Shown: in pieces, positions 43,527-50,853 of the stretch
Layout: each line of letters starts with the position of its first letter
How positions within the stretch are numbered: the stretch's first letter is position 1
Virus record (IMG/VR): IMGVR_UViG_3300032177_000010
Coordinates: 1-64,000 of that record
Length of the DNA: 64,000 nucleotides
Strand: one strand, 5' to 3'
From: a virus
The notes under the pieces: generated by a model
The model's database searches: none
What the model was told of the DNA's origin: nothing
What the model saw: only the letters and a program-made list of their open reading frames with translations
Made by a program: the position numbers and the translations under genes

Positions 43527-43940
43527 TTATCCAACCCTCATTCCATTATAATTAAATGTAGGATCAATTTCATGCGCGATTGCTTCAATCGCCTGTTTAC
43601 CAGTCATTCCTGCACTTAGCACATTATTGATTCCATAGTTATCTAGATAGTTATTAAATACATTTGCCTGTGGTGCAGTAAGAACAGATTCCTCTGTTAA
43701 ACCAGCGGGGAATACTCTTATTGCCCCATCTGCTTCTGCGGCTGCTGTTTGTGTAGCATCTCCACCGAAATATACTAGCGCCCAACTTTCCTTGGGAGTA
43801 CCATCAGTATTCCCCGGTATAAGCGCAGCGTGAGGTCCGTAGTCTCCCACAGCGGCCCTGTATGGCCCTGTAGTGGCTTCCGATCCCTCTACTATCTCTG
43901 AGGTACCGTTACCTATAATTGGACTTATTACCCATCTCAT
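43527..43940 (-). CDS. Hypothetical virion-associated protein
   Basis: 137 residues. Gly/Ala/Thr-rich N-terminal half (I-S-P-I-I-G-N-G-T, W-A-L-V-Y-F-G-G-D) and a helical C-terminal half (Q-A-N-V-F-N-N-Y-L-D-N-Y-G). Lies in a four-gene run with the 43949 and 43177 genes and the glycosyltransferase fusion. Possibly a tail accessory; no motif recognised. Confidence 0.5.
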   Translation of the reverse strand: MRWVISPIIGNGTSEIVEGSEATTGPYRAAVGDYGPHAALIPGNTDGTPKESWALVYFGGDATQTAAAEADGAIRVFPAGLTEESVLTAPQANVFNNYLDNYGINNVLSAGMTGKQAIEAIAHEIDPTFNYNGMRVG

Positions 43941-43948
43941 GTAATCAC

Positions 43949-44422
43949 CTAGTCTATTCCTAGTGCGCCCGTATCAAATATAGAAATCATCTTCTTAATA
44001 TTCTTTCCACCAAATTCCTTGGGCATTGTTGTCTGCGCCCCGATAATCTTGGTGGCAATAGCGTTAGTCATTCTGGTAAACCAGATCGGCCTCCATACTA
44101 GGGGAGTAAACGTATTTTGTACCCAGCCTTGTTCATCCGGTTCCGAAGATTCCATATGGGATAGAAGTCCAACAATAGTTGTTTCATCACAAATATATAT
44201 AACAGACTTTGGATTATAAAGCTGTACATCGTTATTAACGATTTCCCAGTTATCGTAGTCTATTATTAATACTCCATTAAGTAAATCTACAGCTATCTTG
44301 TGCCCAAAATCTTCTTGAAGAATAAATAATAAATTACCTTCCTCACCCGCTTGTACTGGTCTTCCGTGGGGCGCGTCCTCTCTTAGTACTTCGTACTGCT
44401 TGTTGATTGCTACCCAGCCCAT
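43949..44422 (-). CDS. Hypothetical protein overlapping the glycosyltransferase fusion
   Basis: 157 residues starting at the ATG at 44422, which follows GGAGGAGAAGG. It overlaps the last 80 bases of the upstream gene in another frame. N-terminal G-W-V-A-I-N-K-Q-Y-E-V-L and aromatic strands (W-R-P-I-W-F-T-R-M); not recognised. Strong ribosome site and coupling support that it is real. Confidence 0.6.
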   Translation of the reverse strand: MGWVAINKQYEVLREDAPHGRPVQAGEEGNLLFILQEDFGHKIAVDLLNGVLIIDYDNWEIVNNDVQLYNPKSVIYICDETTIVGLLSHMESSEPDEQGWVQNTFTPLVWRPIWFTRMTNAIATKIIGAQTTMPKEFGGKNIKKMISIFDTGALGID

Positions 44423-45881
44423 CCTTCTCCTCCACTTTTACTTCTTCTACTACTTCTTCTTTAGGCGCTATTACTTCAGGCTCTTTATTCCAAATTCTTT
44501 GTTCTGGTGATCCCCAAATAAAATCAAATTCAGGGGGCTTTACATTCTCGGACGCCTTCTGTATATCTTTTTCTATTTCATCTGGTGTAAGTGATCTTTC
44601 ATTTATTTCTGGATAAATAGCCATAGGTATCCAGTAAGGGACCATAGGCGGTGCCTTATAATTATCAGGTGTAATATTCTCAAGTACGTTATGCTTGTTC
44701 TTAATAGCTCTAAGTTGTATAGTCCAATTTAAAGCATTAGGCTCTCCAAACGGATTTCCTTCCTCAATTTGAATATCCTCAAAGCAATTAAGACTTTCTA
44801 CTAAAGCCTTTAGTGTGTTAGGGGTAAATCCCATCGCGTGAAAATTCTTAGGGTAATCCTGTTCTCCATACAAAGTCCATAGATCGGTACCTATTATTCT
44901 ATCCATAGCTAATCTATATCCTACATGGCGTAGGTTGGGTACCGCTAAACGAAGTTCTCCACCAACTTTAAGTATTCGAACCCATTCCTTTAGAATTTGT
45001 TGAACATTATTAATGCCAAAATGCTCTAAAGTATGTGAACTATATACTATATCAAATATTTGTTCAGGTACAGGTATACTCCTAAGATCACAAACTACGC
45101 TTGGCTTAACCTCTTCTCGGATATCGAAGGTTACTATCTTTCCCTCATCTCTCATATAGGTACTTACGCCACCAGAGCCTAGGTCAGCAATTAATTTGCC
45201 CCCTTCTGGTCTAATTTCCCAATCAGGATGCGCCTGTGGGGCATTATGTGGCATCCCATATAACATTTTTCCGAACTTGTCATAATGAAGGGCTTGAATA
45301 GAAGTGTCTGCCCATACCTTATATCCTAATTTCTTAGCTTTCCAATAGAAGTATAAGTCCTCTGTATTATTATGTGCCTTATCGGGAACTATTCCGGGGA
45401 ATGACCCATAATCAACAGAGTACCAAGGACCACCTAATTCTTTTTGCATCTTACGATAAACATCTGTCTTTACTAAAGTTAGTCCGCTTCCTGCGGCATC
45501 TATCTCTATAAAATCTCCAACGTGCCAATCCCAGTATGGTCCTTCAAGATGGCCTCTAAATAATAGAGGCATAGGTGGATTAGATTTAGCCCAATATACT
45601 CCGTTGATTATATCCCTATTCTGATAGTACATCTTTAGAAAAGAATCTGGTGGAGCAATTACATCATCATCCAGCCAATAGATATAGTGCGCTCCTTGTT
45701 GTAGAGCGTACTCAACTATTTCATTTCTAGCGTCTGCTATAGGCTTATTTAAAACAATCTTATCAACTGCACTAGAAACCAGTGGAAATTGTTGAGATAA
45801 TCTAGCTTGCATAAAGTAGGTGGATACCATCCCGAAAGATGGTATCCCCACTACTACGTTAACTCCCTTAACCTTATCCAT
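44343..45881 (-). CDS. Glycosyltransferase-methyltransferase fusion
   Basis: 512 residues with two enzymatic halves. Residues ~8-215 form a GT-A-like domain: V-V-V-G-I-P-S-F-G-M, I-A-D-A-R-N-E-I-V and Y-W-L-D-D-D-V-I (Asp 71-73, the metal motif), with N-N-T-E-D-L-Y-F-Y-W as the downstream acidic helix. Residues ~228-385 are a class I SAM-dependent methyltransferase: I-A-D-L-G-S-G-G (motif I), I-V-Y-S-S-H-T-L-E-H-F (motif II), I-L-K-V-G-G-E-L-R (motif III). The C-terminus (~450-512) is charged and basic, ending R-G-R-A-P-R-K-T. It may add and cap a sugar on one acceptor. Confidence 0.75.
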   Translation of the reverse strand: MDKVKGVNVVVGIPSFGMVSTYFMQARLSQQFPLVSSAVDKIVLNKPIADARNEIVEYALQQGAHYIYWLDDDVIAPPDSFLKMYYQNRDIINGVYWAKSNPPMPLLFRGHLEGPYWDWHVGDFIEIDAAGSGLTLVKTDVYRKMQKELGGPWYSVDYGSFPGIVPDKAHNNTEDLYFYWKAKKLGYKVWADTSIQALHYDKFGKMLYGMPHNAPQAHPDWEIRPEGGKLIADLGSGGVSTYMRDEGKIVTFDIREEVKPSVVCDLRSIPVPEQIFDIVYSSHTLEHFGINNVQQILKEWVRILKVGGELRLAVPNLRHVGYRLAMDRIIGTDLWTLYGEQDYPKNFHAMGFTPNTLKALVESLNCFEDIQIEEGNPFGEPNALNWTIQLRAIKNKHNVLENITPDNYKAPPMVPYWIPMAIYPEINERSLTPDEIEKDIQKASENVKPPEFDFIWGSPEQRIWNKEPEVIAPKEEVVEEVKVEEKDGLGSNQQAVRSTKRGRAPRKTSTSG

Positions 45882-45892
45882 TAATTACTCCC

Positions 45893-46303
45893 TTAGACTA
45901 CTGGTGGTTCTTCTGGAATTGGTTCTGGCTCTGGTTCTGGATCAGGAACAGGAACAGGATTAGGAATATCTTCGATTCCTTCTACTGTAACTCCAATCTC
46001 TCCAACTAGTTCCTGTAGTGCTAGTACCTGTGCAGGGTCAACCTGTCCAGCGACTAACTCATCAATTCTTACTGTTAGTTCTGCAATCTGTGCCTTTAGG
46101 AAAGCAAAGTCTTCTGCTACTCTGGCAACTACTGCTGCTGAGTCCAACTTTAAATCTTCAAGTGCTACTGCTAGTGTGTCTAGTACTCCCATGATTTCAT
46201 CCATCCTCCGATCTAATTTTTTAAGTTTCTTTAATGTTTTATAGTTTGTTTCGATAAAAATATCTAATCTACGTGACTTACCTTCATGGCCCCACAAATA
46301 CAT
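45893..46303 (-). CDS. Coiled-coil protein with Pro/Glu-rich tail
   Basis: 136 residues. Basic N-terminus, an uninterrupted coiled coil (about 22-90: L-K-K-L-D-R-R-M, L-D-T-L-A-V-A-L, A-Q-I-A-E-L-T-V-R-I-D-E-L), then a P-E-P-E-P-E-P-I-P tail. The form suits a trimeric stalk or head/tail fibre base; it is followed 11 bases later by the glycosyltransferase fusion. Not identified by family. Confidence 0.55.
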   Translation of the reverse strand: MYLWGHEGKSRRLDIFIETNYKTLKKLKKLDRRMDEIMGVLDTLAVALEDLKLDSAAVVARVAEDFAFLKAQIAELTVRIDELVAGQVDPAQVLALQELVGEIGVTVEGIEDIPNPVPVPDPEPEPEPIPEEPPVV

Positions 46304-46321
46304 CAGCCCCCTAACTAGGTT

Positions 46322-46432
46322 TTATTTCTTCTTCTTGCATCCTGCGGTTGCATGTGAAGTACTTCCACAATTCGCGCATCTCATTCCTTTCTTGTCATCC
46401 TTACCAAAGGGTGCTGACTTCTTAGTTACCAT
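46322..46432 (-). CDS. 36-residue zinc-knuckle miniprotein
   Basis: ATG at 46432 after GAAGGTGCTATA; TAA at 46322. Basic throughout, with C-A-N-C-G-S-T-S-H-A-T-A-G-C at residues 19-32. That matches the CCHC zinc-knuckle spacing C-x2-C-x4-H-x4-C used for RNA or single-stranded DNA binding. Lys-rich N-terminus and a four-Lys end. Function in the phage is unknown; nucleic-acid binding is a reasonable inference. Confidence 0.6.
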   Translation of the reverse strand: MVTKKSAPFGKDDKKGMRCANCGSTSHATAGCKKKK

Positions 46433-46461
46433 TATAGCACCTTCTTTATATGAGGGTCAAA

Positions 46462-47022
46462 TTACATTTCGTCGTATTGTAGAGTAAATCCGAAATATCC
46501 ACTTGTTCCAGCAGGAGCAGCAGCATTAGCACTTAACTGCAAGCATAGGAACGTTGGCATTACATATGAGTTAGCGGCTCCACCAAAGGTTGCTGTCATA
46601 TTTGTTAGAGCGTTTGTTGGAGATGCTGTTGAGGCTGTGTGAGGAACTAGAGAAACGTTAGAAGCATATGCTGCTCCCGTAGGTGTTCCACTCGCCATAG
46701 AGTACTGTGTATTGCTTGTAGCAAAGATTGTAAACGATGCTGTATTCGCAGAAGAAGCTGCTGGGTTAAACTGCCAGAACTTGACTGCTGAAATTGTATA
46801 TCCTACACCGTTTGTCCAGTAGCCTTTTAGCCATACTGGATAAGAGTTTGATCCCGCACTTACGGGATTTGCTGTATAGGACGCAGTACCGGGACCATCT
46901 AGTGTCTCAAAGTCCCAAGACATTGAGTTTGAAGACGATGTTGGTGTCAAACTGTATGTACTAGGAGTTGAAGAGGCTGCGTTAGAACCTGTGTACTGTG
47001 CCCAGCTAAATGTTGCTGCCAT
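46462..47022 (-). CDS. Small Ala/Ser/Thr-rich virion protein candidate
   Basis: 186 residues from the ATG at 47022 (TTCAGGAGGTATAAAC upstream, very strong); a longer frame without a site is not preferred. Low-complexity Ala/Ser/Thr/Asn-rich beta sequence with no charged clusters (A-A-T-F-S-W-A-Q-Y-T-G start, Y-F-G-F-T-L-Q-Y-D end). Expected to be abundant. Possibly a capsid decoration or fibre subunit. Confidence 0.55.
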   Translation of the reverse strand: MAATFSWAQYTGSNAASSTPSTYSLTPTSSSNSMSWDFETLDGPGTASYTANPVSAGSNSYPVWLKGYWTNGVGYTISAVKFWQFNPAASSANTASFTIFATSNTQYSMASGTPTGAAYASNVSLVPHTASTASPTNALTNMTATFGGAANSYVMPTFLCLQLSANAAAPAGTSGYFGFTLQYDEM

Positions 47023-47080
47023 GTTTATACCTCCTGAAAGTATAATTGTCTTATGCCATAGTATTGAATTACTTTCAGGC

Positions 47081-47110
47081 AAAATAAAAACACCTATGTT
47101 ATTAGGTGTC
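47081..47110 (-). terminator. Rho-independent terminator after the methyltransferase gene
   Basis: Minus-strand hairpin GACACCTA-ATAACA-TAGGTGT followed by TTTTATTTT, 15 bases after the methyltransferase stop. It separates it from the strongly initiated 47022 gene. Confidence 0.85.
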
Positions 47111-47124
47111 TACTATAATACTGT

Positions 47125-47712
47125 TTATTTATCTAATTTTCGGGCAATTATTCCGTAATTCCATTGGGCGTACCCATTAACGTCCCATATATTATCTAAT
47201 TTAAACTCTGGTATGTTAGCAAAATACTTTATAATCAAAGGAACTGAGAATCCTGTTCGATGATACTCTCCCTCATGCTCTTGAGTACCAAATATCATGT
47301 CCATATCATAGCCATTAGATTGCTTCTCTACCCACTCTAGGAAAGCATGTATTAAGTTAGGTACTATTATTCCTGCTAATCCGCCCGGTTTTAATATTCG
47401 GGCAAATTCCTTAAGCGTTGGTTGCACATTAAATTTAGATACGTGTTCTAATGCAGAGAAACAAGTTAGTAAGTCTATACTATTATCTTCGAAGGGAGTA
47501 TCCCACATATATGCTTTAACATTAACTTCGGGACAATCTATATAAGGATCAACGCCTATAAAGGCTGAATGGATTTTCTTATCCCCACATCCCATATCCA
47601 CAAATATTCCGCCCTTTAGGAAGGCTTCTTCTATGGGGTCTTCAAATTCCTTATTAGCGGGATAGCGAGGCTCAAGAAATAATTTATTTGGATCAGTACT
47701 ATAATATGTCAT
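47125..47712 (-). CDS. SAM-dependent methyltransferase (class I, type 11-like)
   Basis: 195 residues. Motif I F-V-D-M-G-C-G-D-K-K (about 33-42) is followed by I-G-V-D-P (about 48-52, acidic end of strand 2), then L-L-T-C-F-S-A-L-E-H-V (about 82-92) and I-L-K-P-G-G-L-A-G-I (about 108-117). These are the usual order for small-molecule or sugar/lipid methyltransferases. Related in pattern to the C-terminal half of the fusion at 44343. Ends with a terminator. Substrate unknown. Confidence 0.8.
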   Translation of the reverse strand: MTYYSTDPNKLFLEPRYPANKEFEDPIEEAFLKGGIFVDMGCGDKKIHSAFIGVDPYIDCPEVNVKAYMWDTPFEDNSIDLLTCFSALEHVSKFNVQPTLKEFARILKPGGLAGIIVPNLIHAFLEWVEKQSNGYDMDMIFGTQEHEGEYHRTGFSVPLIIKYFANIPEFKLDNIWDVNGYAQWNYGIIARKLDK

Positions 47713-47731
47713 TATCCTTCCTTAAAAAATT

Positions 47732-47809
47732 TGGGGCCGGTGAAAGGAGTCGAACCCTCAACCGTCGCATTACAAGTGCGCTGCTCTACCAGATTAAAGC
47801 TACACCGGC
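47732..47809 (-). tRNA. tRNA-Thr(TGT)
   Basis: Acceptor GCCGGTG/CACCGGC, anticodon loop CTTGTAA closed by CGCA/TGCG, T arm TGAGG-GTTCGAC-TCCTT, encoded CCA. Discriminator C. Confidence 0.9.
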
Positions 47810-47818
47810 TTAAAGTGT

Positions 47819-47895
47819 TGGTAGCCCCTGTGGGAGTCGAACCCACCAAAATCTGTTTATAAGACAGACGCCTACAACCAGTTGGCCTAGGGGCT
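47819..47895 (-). tRNA. tRNA-Ile(TAT)
   Basis: Acceptor AGCCCCT/AGGGGCT, anticodon stem TCTGT/ACAGA with loop CTTATAA, T arm GTGGG-TTCGACT-CCCAC, discriminator A, encoded CCA. UAU anticodons are uncommon in bacteria, which usually read AUA with a lysidine-modified CAU tRNA. Confidence 0.92.
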
Positions 47896-47900
47896 ACGGA

Positions 47901-48155
47901 TTACATTTTGATATACTGCGCTCCGAAACTTAGCGTATGGAAATGGTCGCACTCTGTACAGTATTCACCATCATGTCCTTTACCTTGTTCCTCACACGGG
48001 CATACAGCGTTGGCTGTCTTATAGGGCTTATCTAGAGTAATTTTATTAATTTCTATTATTTCGCCCGATAATGTGGTCCTCGTTAAGTTACTCAGCATAT
48101 TCGGCTGTATTTTGGGCGATTTTAATCTTTTTCTGAAGAAATTAAACCTTGGCAT
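47901..48155 (-). CDS. Hypothetical basic protein with a Cys/His cluster
   Basis: 84 residues from the ATG at 48155. A basic N-terminus (P-R-F-N-F-F-R-K-R-L-K-S) is followed by C-P-C-E-E-Q-G-K-G-H and C-T-E-C-D-H-F-H (about 53-73), a treble-clef-like Cys/His set. The start overlaps the 3' end of the upstream Cys-rich gene. Unknown function. Confidence 0.5.
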   Translation of the reverse strand: MPRFNFFRKRLKSPKIQPNMLSNLTRTTLSGEIIEINKITLDKPYKTANAVCPCEEQGKGHDGEYCTECDHFHTLSFGAQYIKM

Positions 48156-48307
48156 CCTATCGCCCCACAATCCTCTTCACAATAGCAGTCATCTAAGGTT
48201 CCTTCATTAAAGTCACACCAACTACAATACTCACTAAAGTACCCTGCTGCGCTTTCAAACTTCTCAGCCTCCTCCTTAGTCCAAGGAGTGGCTTTCCACT
48301 CTCCCAT
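48122..48307 (-). CDS. Small acidic Cys-rich protein
   Basis: 61 residues. N-terminal W-K-A-T-P-W-T-K-E-E-A-E helix, then C-S-W-C, C-Y-C-E-E-D-C and G-C-Q-G, seven Cys in all, consistent with a zinc-bound miniprotein. Follows tRNA-Val and ThyX in the operon and overlaps the start of the next Cys-rich gene. Not recognised. Confidence 0.5.
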   Translation of the reverse strand: MGEWKATPWTKEEAEKFESAAGYFSEYCSWCDFNEGTLDDCYCEEDCGAIGCQGLISSEKD

Positions 48308-48329
48308 TAAATTTCATCTCTCCTAAGTA

Positions 48330-48404
48330 TTGGTACCGAATAGAGGAATCGAACCTCTTCTGTCTGCGTGTAAAGCAGAATCGCTTCCGTTACAACAATT
48401 CGGC
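48330..48404 (-). tRNA. tRNA-Val(TAC)
   Basis: Acceptor GCCGAAT/ATTCGGT, anticodon stem TCTGC/GCAGA with loop TTTACAC, T arm AGAGG-TTCGATT-CCTCT, discriminator A, encoded CCA. Its first base is the last base of the thyX stop codon. Confidence 0.93.
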
Positions 48405-49087
48405 TAGGGGGCAATACGTCCGTTATCAATCCACGCTTTGTAGGTCATAGGCATAATGGCATCAAACATAGGTTCAATGGCCTTGGCATACATCTGTATC
48501 TCCCATTGGGCGTCCTCTCCTGTGCGAAGACTTAGAAAGTTCATCAATGACCTCGCGTTCACAGACCAGTAGTATTCAGTGTATAGATTAAGTGGTAATA
48601 CCATGCGCGCCATTTCTTTAGCTAGGTCTTGCTTTAATAGAAATACGTACTCATCATACGCCATTTGGGACCACTTGATAAAACCTTCCTTTAGCCACTC
48701 AGCAGCCTTGGGATCATCTACTGGCTCTGATCCCTGCTTATTTGTAGCGCCCGACTTACGAAATCCGTTGGGAATATAGAATTCAGGTTCGAACTCTGTA
48801 TACCTTCCAGACTTCTCGTTGTAACTTCCTATCCTATGTCTCTGCCATTCTCGCGCCACAAAGATAGGAACCTTTACATAGAACGTAAACAGGTTATGCT
48901 CAAATGGTGTTCCGTGACGATGCTTCATAAGATAATTAATTAACTTCTGGTCCTGTTCCTCACCTTTGGACGCTTCCTCCGGTCCTAGGCCGTTGCTGAC
49001 GCGTGCAGCGGCAACCACGGAGATATCTCCACCGTATACGTTTATTAATTTAACGAAGCCTTTGTCTAGAACCGTCTCTTCCCTCAT
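48404..49087 (-). CDS. thyX: Flavin-dependent thymidylate synthase ThyX
   Basis: 227 residues. The signature R-H-R-I-G-S-Y-N-E-K-S-G-R-Y (83-96) matches the ThyX motif RHRxxSxNExSxRY that positions dUMP and FAD. It converts dUMP to dTMP with methylenetetrahydrofolate and NADPH. Further typical blocks: R-H-G-T-P-F-E-H near 57 and an A-R-M-V-L-P helix near 160. Supplies thymidine nucleotides together with the phage RNR. The stop codon overlaps tRNA-Val by one base; the glycan cassette lies upstream. Confidence 0.95.
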   Translation of the reverse strand: MREETVLDKGFVKLINVYGGDISVVAAARVSNGLGPEEASKGEEQDQKLINYLMKHRHGTPFEHNLFTFYVKVPIFVAREWQRHRIGSYNEKSGRYTEFEPEFYIPNGFRKSGATNKQGSEPVDDPKAAEWLKEGFIKWSQMAYDEYVFLLKQDLAKEMARMVLPLNLYTEYYWSVNARSLMNFLSLRTGEDAQWEIQMYAKAIEPMFDAIMPMTYKAWIDNGRIAP

Positions 49088-49121
49088 ATCTTACCATATT
49101 CCTCTGACTAAGTTCAACAAC

Positions 49122-49730
49122 CTATAATTGACTTGCAGCATCCCAAGTACCTTTCCTCTTTATTATATACTCATCTTCTAAGACAAGATTCTTACGCCCC
49201 CAACGCTCTTCATAATTACCGTAGAAATTCTGATCTACGAAAGCATGATTAAAGATTGCTACCGGCTCTATTGCCCTATAGGCTTTAGTAAATATATCTT
49301 CCTGTCTGACAGCATCTACCTTATTATTTACCTCTGGAAAAGATATCTTATTTAGTGCTATCCGTCTAAATTTTCCAAAATACATCTGGAAGTGCGGATT
49401 ATATGCTACACTTTGATTAGGATAATCTTCAAATAATTTTCTAAATATATCTGCATTCTTAATTTCAAATGTATCTTGAAGAAAGATAAATTCGTCCCAA
49501 TTTGTAAAGTCTAAGATAGCTCCGATAGCGCCTATCTCATAATGATCACCAGTTAGTTTTATAAAATAATCTCTACCACTTTCGATCCAAGTATTTGTCC
49601 ACTCTGCATTAAATCCATCATTTACTATAACTATAATTGGATAACTTATATCTGGAATAGAATTTCTAAGTGTCGTGAAAGCCTCTTCGCCGCCCGACCA
49701 AGTTACAATGGCTATACCTTGCTTTACCAT
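49122..49730 (-). CDS. Glycosyltransferase-like protein, family A of three paralogues
   Basis: 202 residues. Same blocks as the genes at 30001 and 31772: K-Q-G-I-A-I-V-T-W-S-G-G-E-E, I-I-V-I-V-N-D-G-F (about 32-40), H-Y-E-I-G-A-I-G-A-I and F-I-F-L-Q-D-T-F-E-I (about 83-92), Y-F-G-K-F-R-R-I-A, and an end with E-Y-I-I-K-R-K-G. It starts inside the stop region of the upstream GT2-like gene, so here the family is physically part of a glycan operon. Confidence 0.65.
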   Translation of the reverse strand: MVKQGIAIVTWSGGEEAFTTLRNSIPDISYPIIVIVNDGFNAEWTNTWIESGRDYFIKLTGDHYEIGAIGAILDFTNWDEFIFLQDTFEIKNADIFRKLFEDYPNQSVAYNPHFQMYFGKFRRIALNKISFPEVNNKVDAVRQEDIFTKAYRAIEPVAIFNHAFVDQNFYGNYEERWGRKNLVLEDEYIIKRKGTWDAASQL

Positions 49731-50422
49731 CTTGTTCTATTCTCACCGTACTTCCTATTAAAATATTGACGATCTAGTTCAATCTGCTTTTCTAGTTCAT
49801 CTTGTATAAGTTTAAATGATGCGCCCTGATAATGGTCTACTGGAAGGCCAATAAGTTTAGCAATTTTAAGGCCGAGTTTTCCAATCTCTTTAACTAGATC
49901 ATCGTCCCCATACCACCAACGAAGATTCCAATCTACCCTAATAGGTAGATGGCCCTTGACCATAAACGCAAATCCTGCCAAGCCCCCATGACCGTAGGTA
50001 CTATCTGTATACTCTAAAGTTATATCTCCCTCTCTTAGAAAGGTGGGCCTATAGTAATCTGGACATATAGCGCCAATATCATCATTTTGCTCAAGATATT
50101 GAGATAATTTACTCAATGTACCGGGCAAGAAGTAGATATCGTCATTTAATATTGCTATATTAACCTTTGGTCCAAAGTCCTTAATAGCGGCATCCCAGCC
50201 AAGATTCCACATTTGATAGATTGATAGTTCGGGGCAATGGATAATTGTTGCATCCCTTATGGTAGAATTGGATAGTAACTCTTGCTGTAAGTAGGAAAGC
50301 CTATCCGAATCTAGCCCATTATCCATGATATATAACATTTCTATATCGCCTAAGGATGGTAACAGCCTCAGAAGATAAGTTGTATCAAATCTAGTAGGGA
50401 CCACGGCAACTATGGGAGTCAT
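49724..50422 (-). CDS. Family 2 glycosyltransferase-like protein
   Basis: 232 residues. Start P-I-V-A-V-V-P-T-R-F-D; then Y-Q-M-W-N-L-G-W-D-A-A-I, and N-I-A-I-L-N-D-D-I-Y-F (about 88-98), in which N-D-D-I takes the place of DxD. G-F-A-F-M-V-K-G and W-W-Y-G-D-D-D-L (about 168-175) form the acceptor/metal region. Overlaps both neighbours by four to seven bases, as expected of one operon. Sugar and acceptor unknown. Confidence 0.7.
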   Translation of the reverse strand: MTPIVAVVPTRFDTTYLLRLLPSLGDIEMLYIMDNGLDSDRLSYLQQELLSNSTIRDATIIHCPELSIYQMWNLGWDAAIKDFGPKVNIAILNDDIYFLPGTLSKLSQYLEQNDDIGAICPDYYRPTFLREGDITLEYTDSTYGHGGLAGFAFMVKGHLPIRVDWNLRWWYGDDDLVKEIGKLGLKIAKLIGLPVDHYQGASFKLIQDELEKQIELDRQYFNRKYGENRTRW

Positions 50423-50853
50423 GACTGTAGTATTCTCCGCTTTAGTTCCGTAGTAGAAATACCTTTGGTATAGGGTACGTATGCTAGAGTAATATTTTTA
50501 TCGTCTAGCCATTTTTGTGTAAATTGCATCTGAGCGTAATAGTCTTTACATGCCCAATCATCTCCAACAACTATGATGCTAGGTTTTATTATCTCGATTG
50601 CGGGCTTAGAGTCTGCCCCACCAATATTAGGATAGACAAAGAATACATACCTACACGCTTGTAAAATAGCGCTACGATCTTCATAACTATAAATCGGGGG
50701 CTTACCTTTATATCCCTCTACAAATTCATCTGTATTAAGGCATACTACTACTTGGCCGCGTTCCCCAGCAATCTCCTTACATTGACGAAGAAAGTTAACA
50801 TGCCCTGCATGGAACAAATCAAATGTCCCTCCGGTATAAACTACCTTAGCCAT
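50419..50853 (-). CDS. Cytidylyltransferase (glycerol-3-phosphate or related)
   Basis: 144 residues. G-G-T-F-D-L-F-H-A-G-H (8-18) is the HxGH-type nucleotide-binding motif, and I-S-T-T-E-L-K-R-R (132-140) is the closing motif with the catalytic Ser/Thr-Thr; both are diagnostic of the TagD/RfaE-type cytidylyltransferase fold. Likely makes a CDP-activated alcohol such as CDP-glycerol, feeding the adjacent transferases. Which alcohol cannot be told from sequence. Confidence 0.85.
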   Translation of the reverse strand: MAKVVYTGGTFDLFHAGHVNFLRQCKEIAGERGQVVVCLNTDEFVEGYKGKPPIYSYEDRSAILQACRYVFFVYPNIGGADSKPAIEIIKPSIIVVGDDWACKDYYAQMQFTQKWLDDKNITLAYVPYTKGISTTELKRRILQS

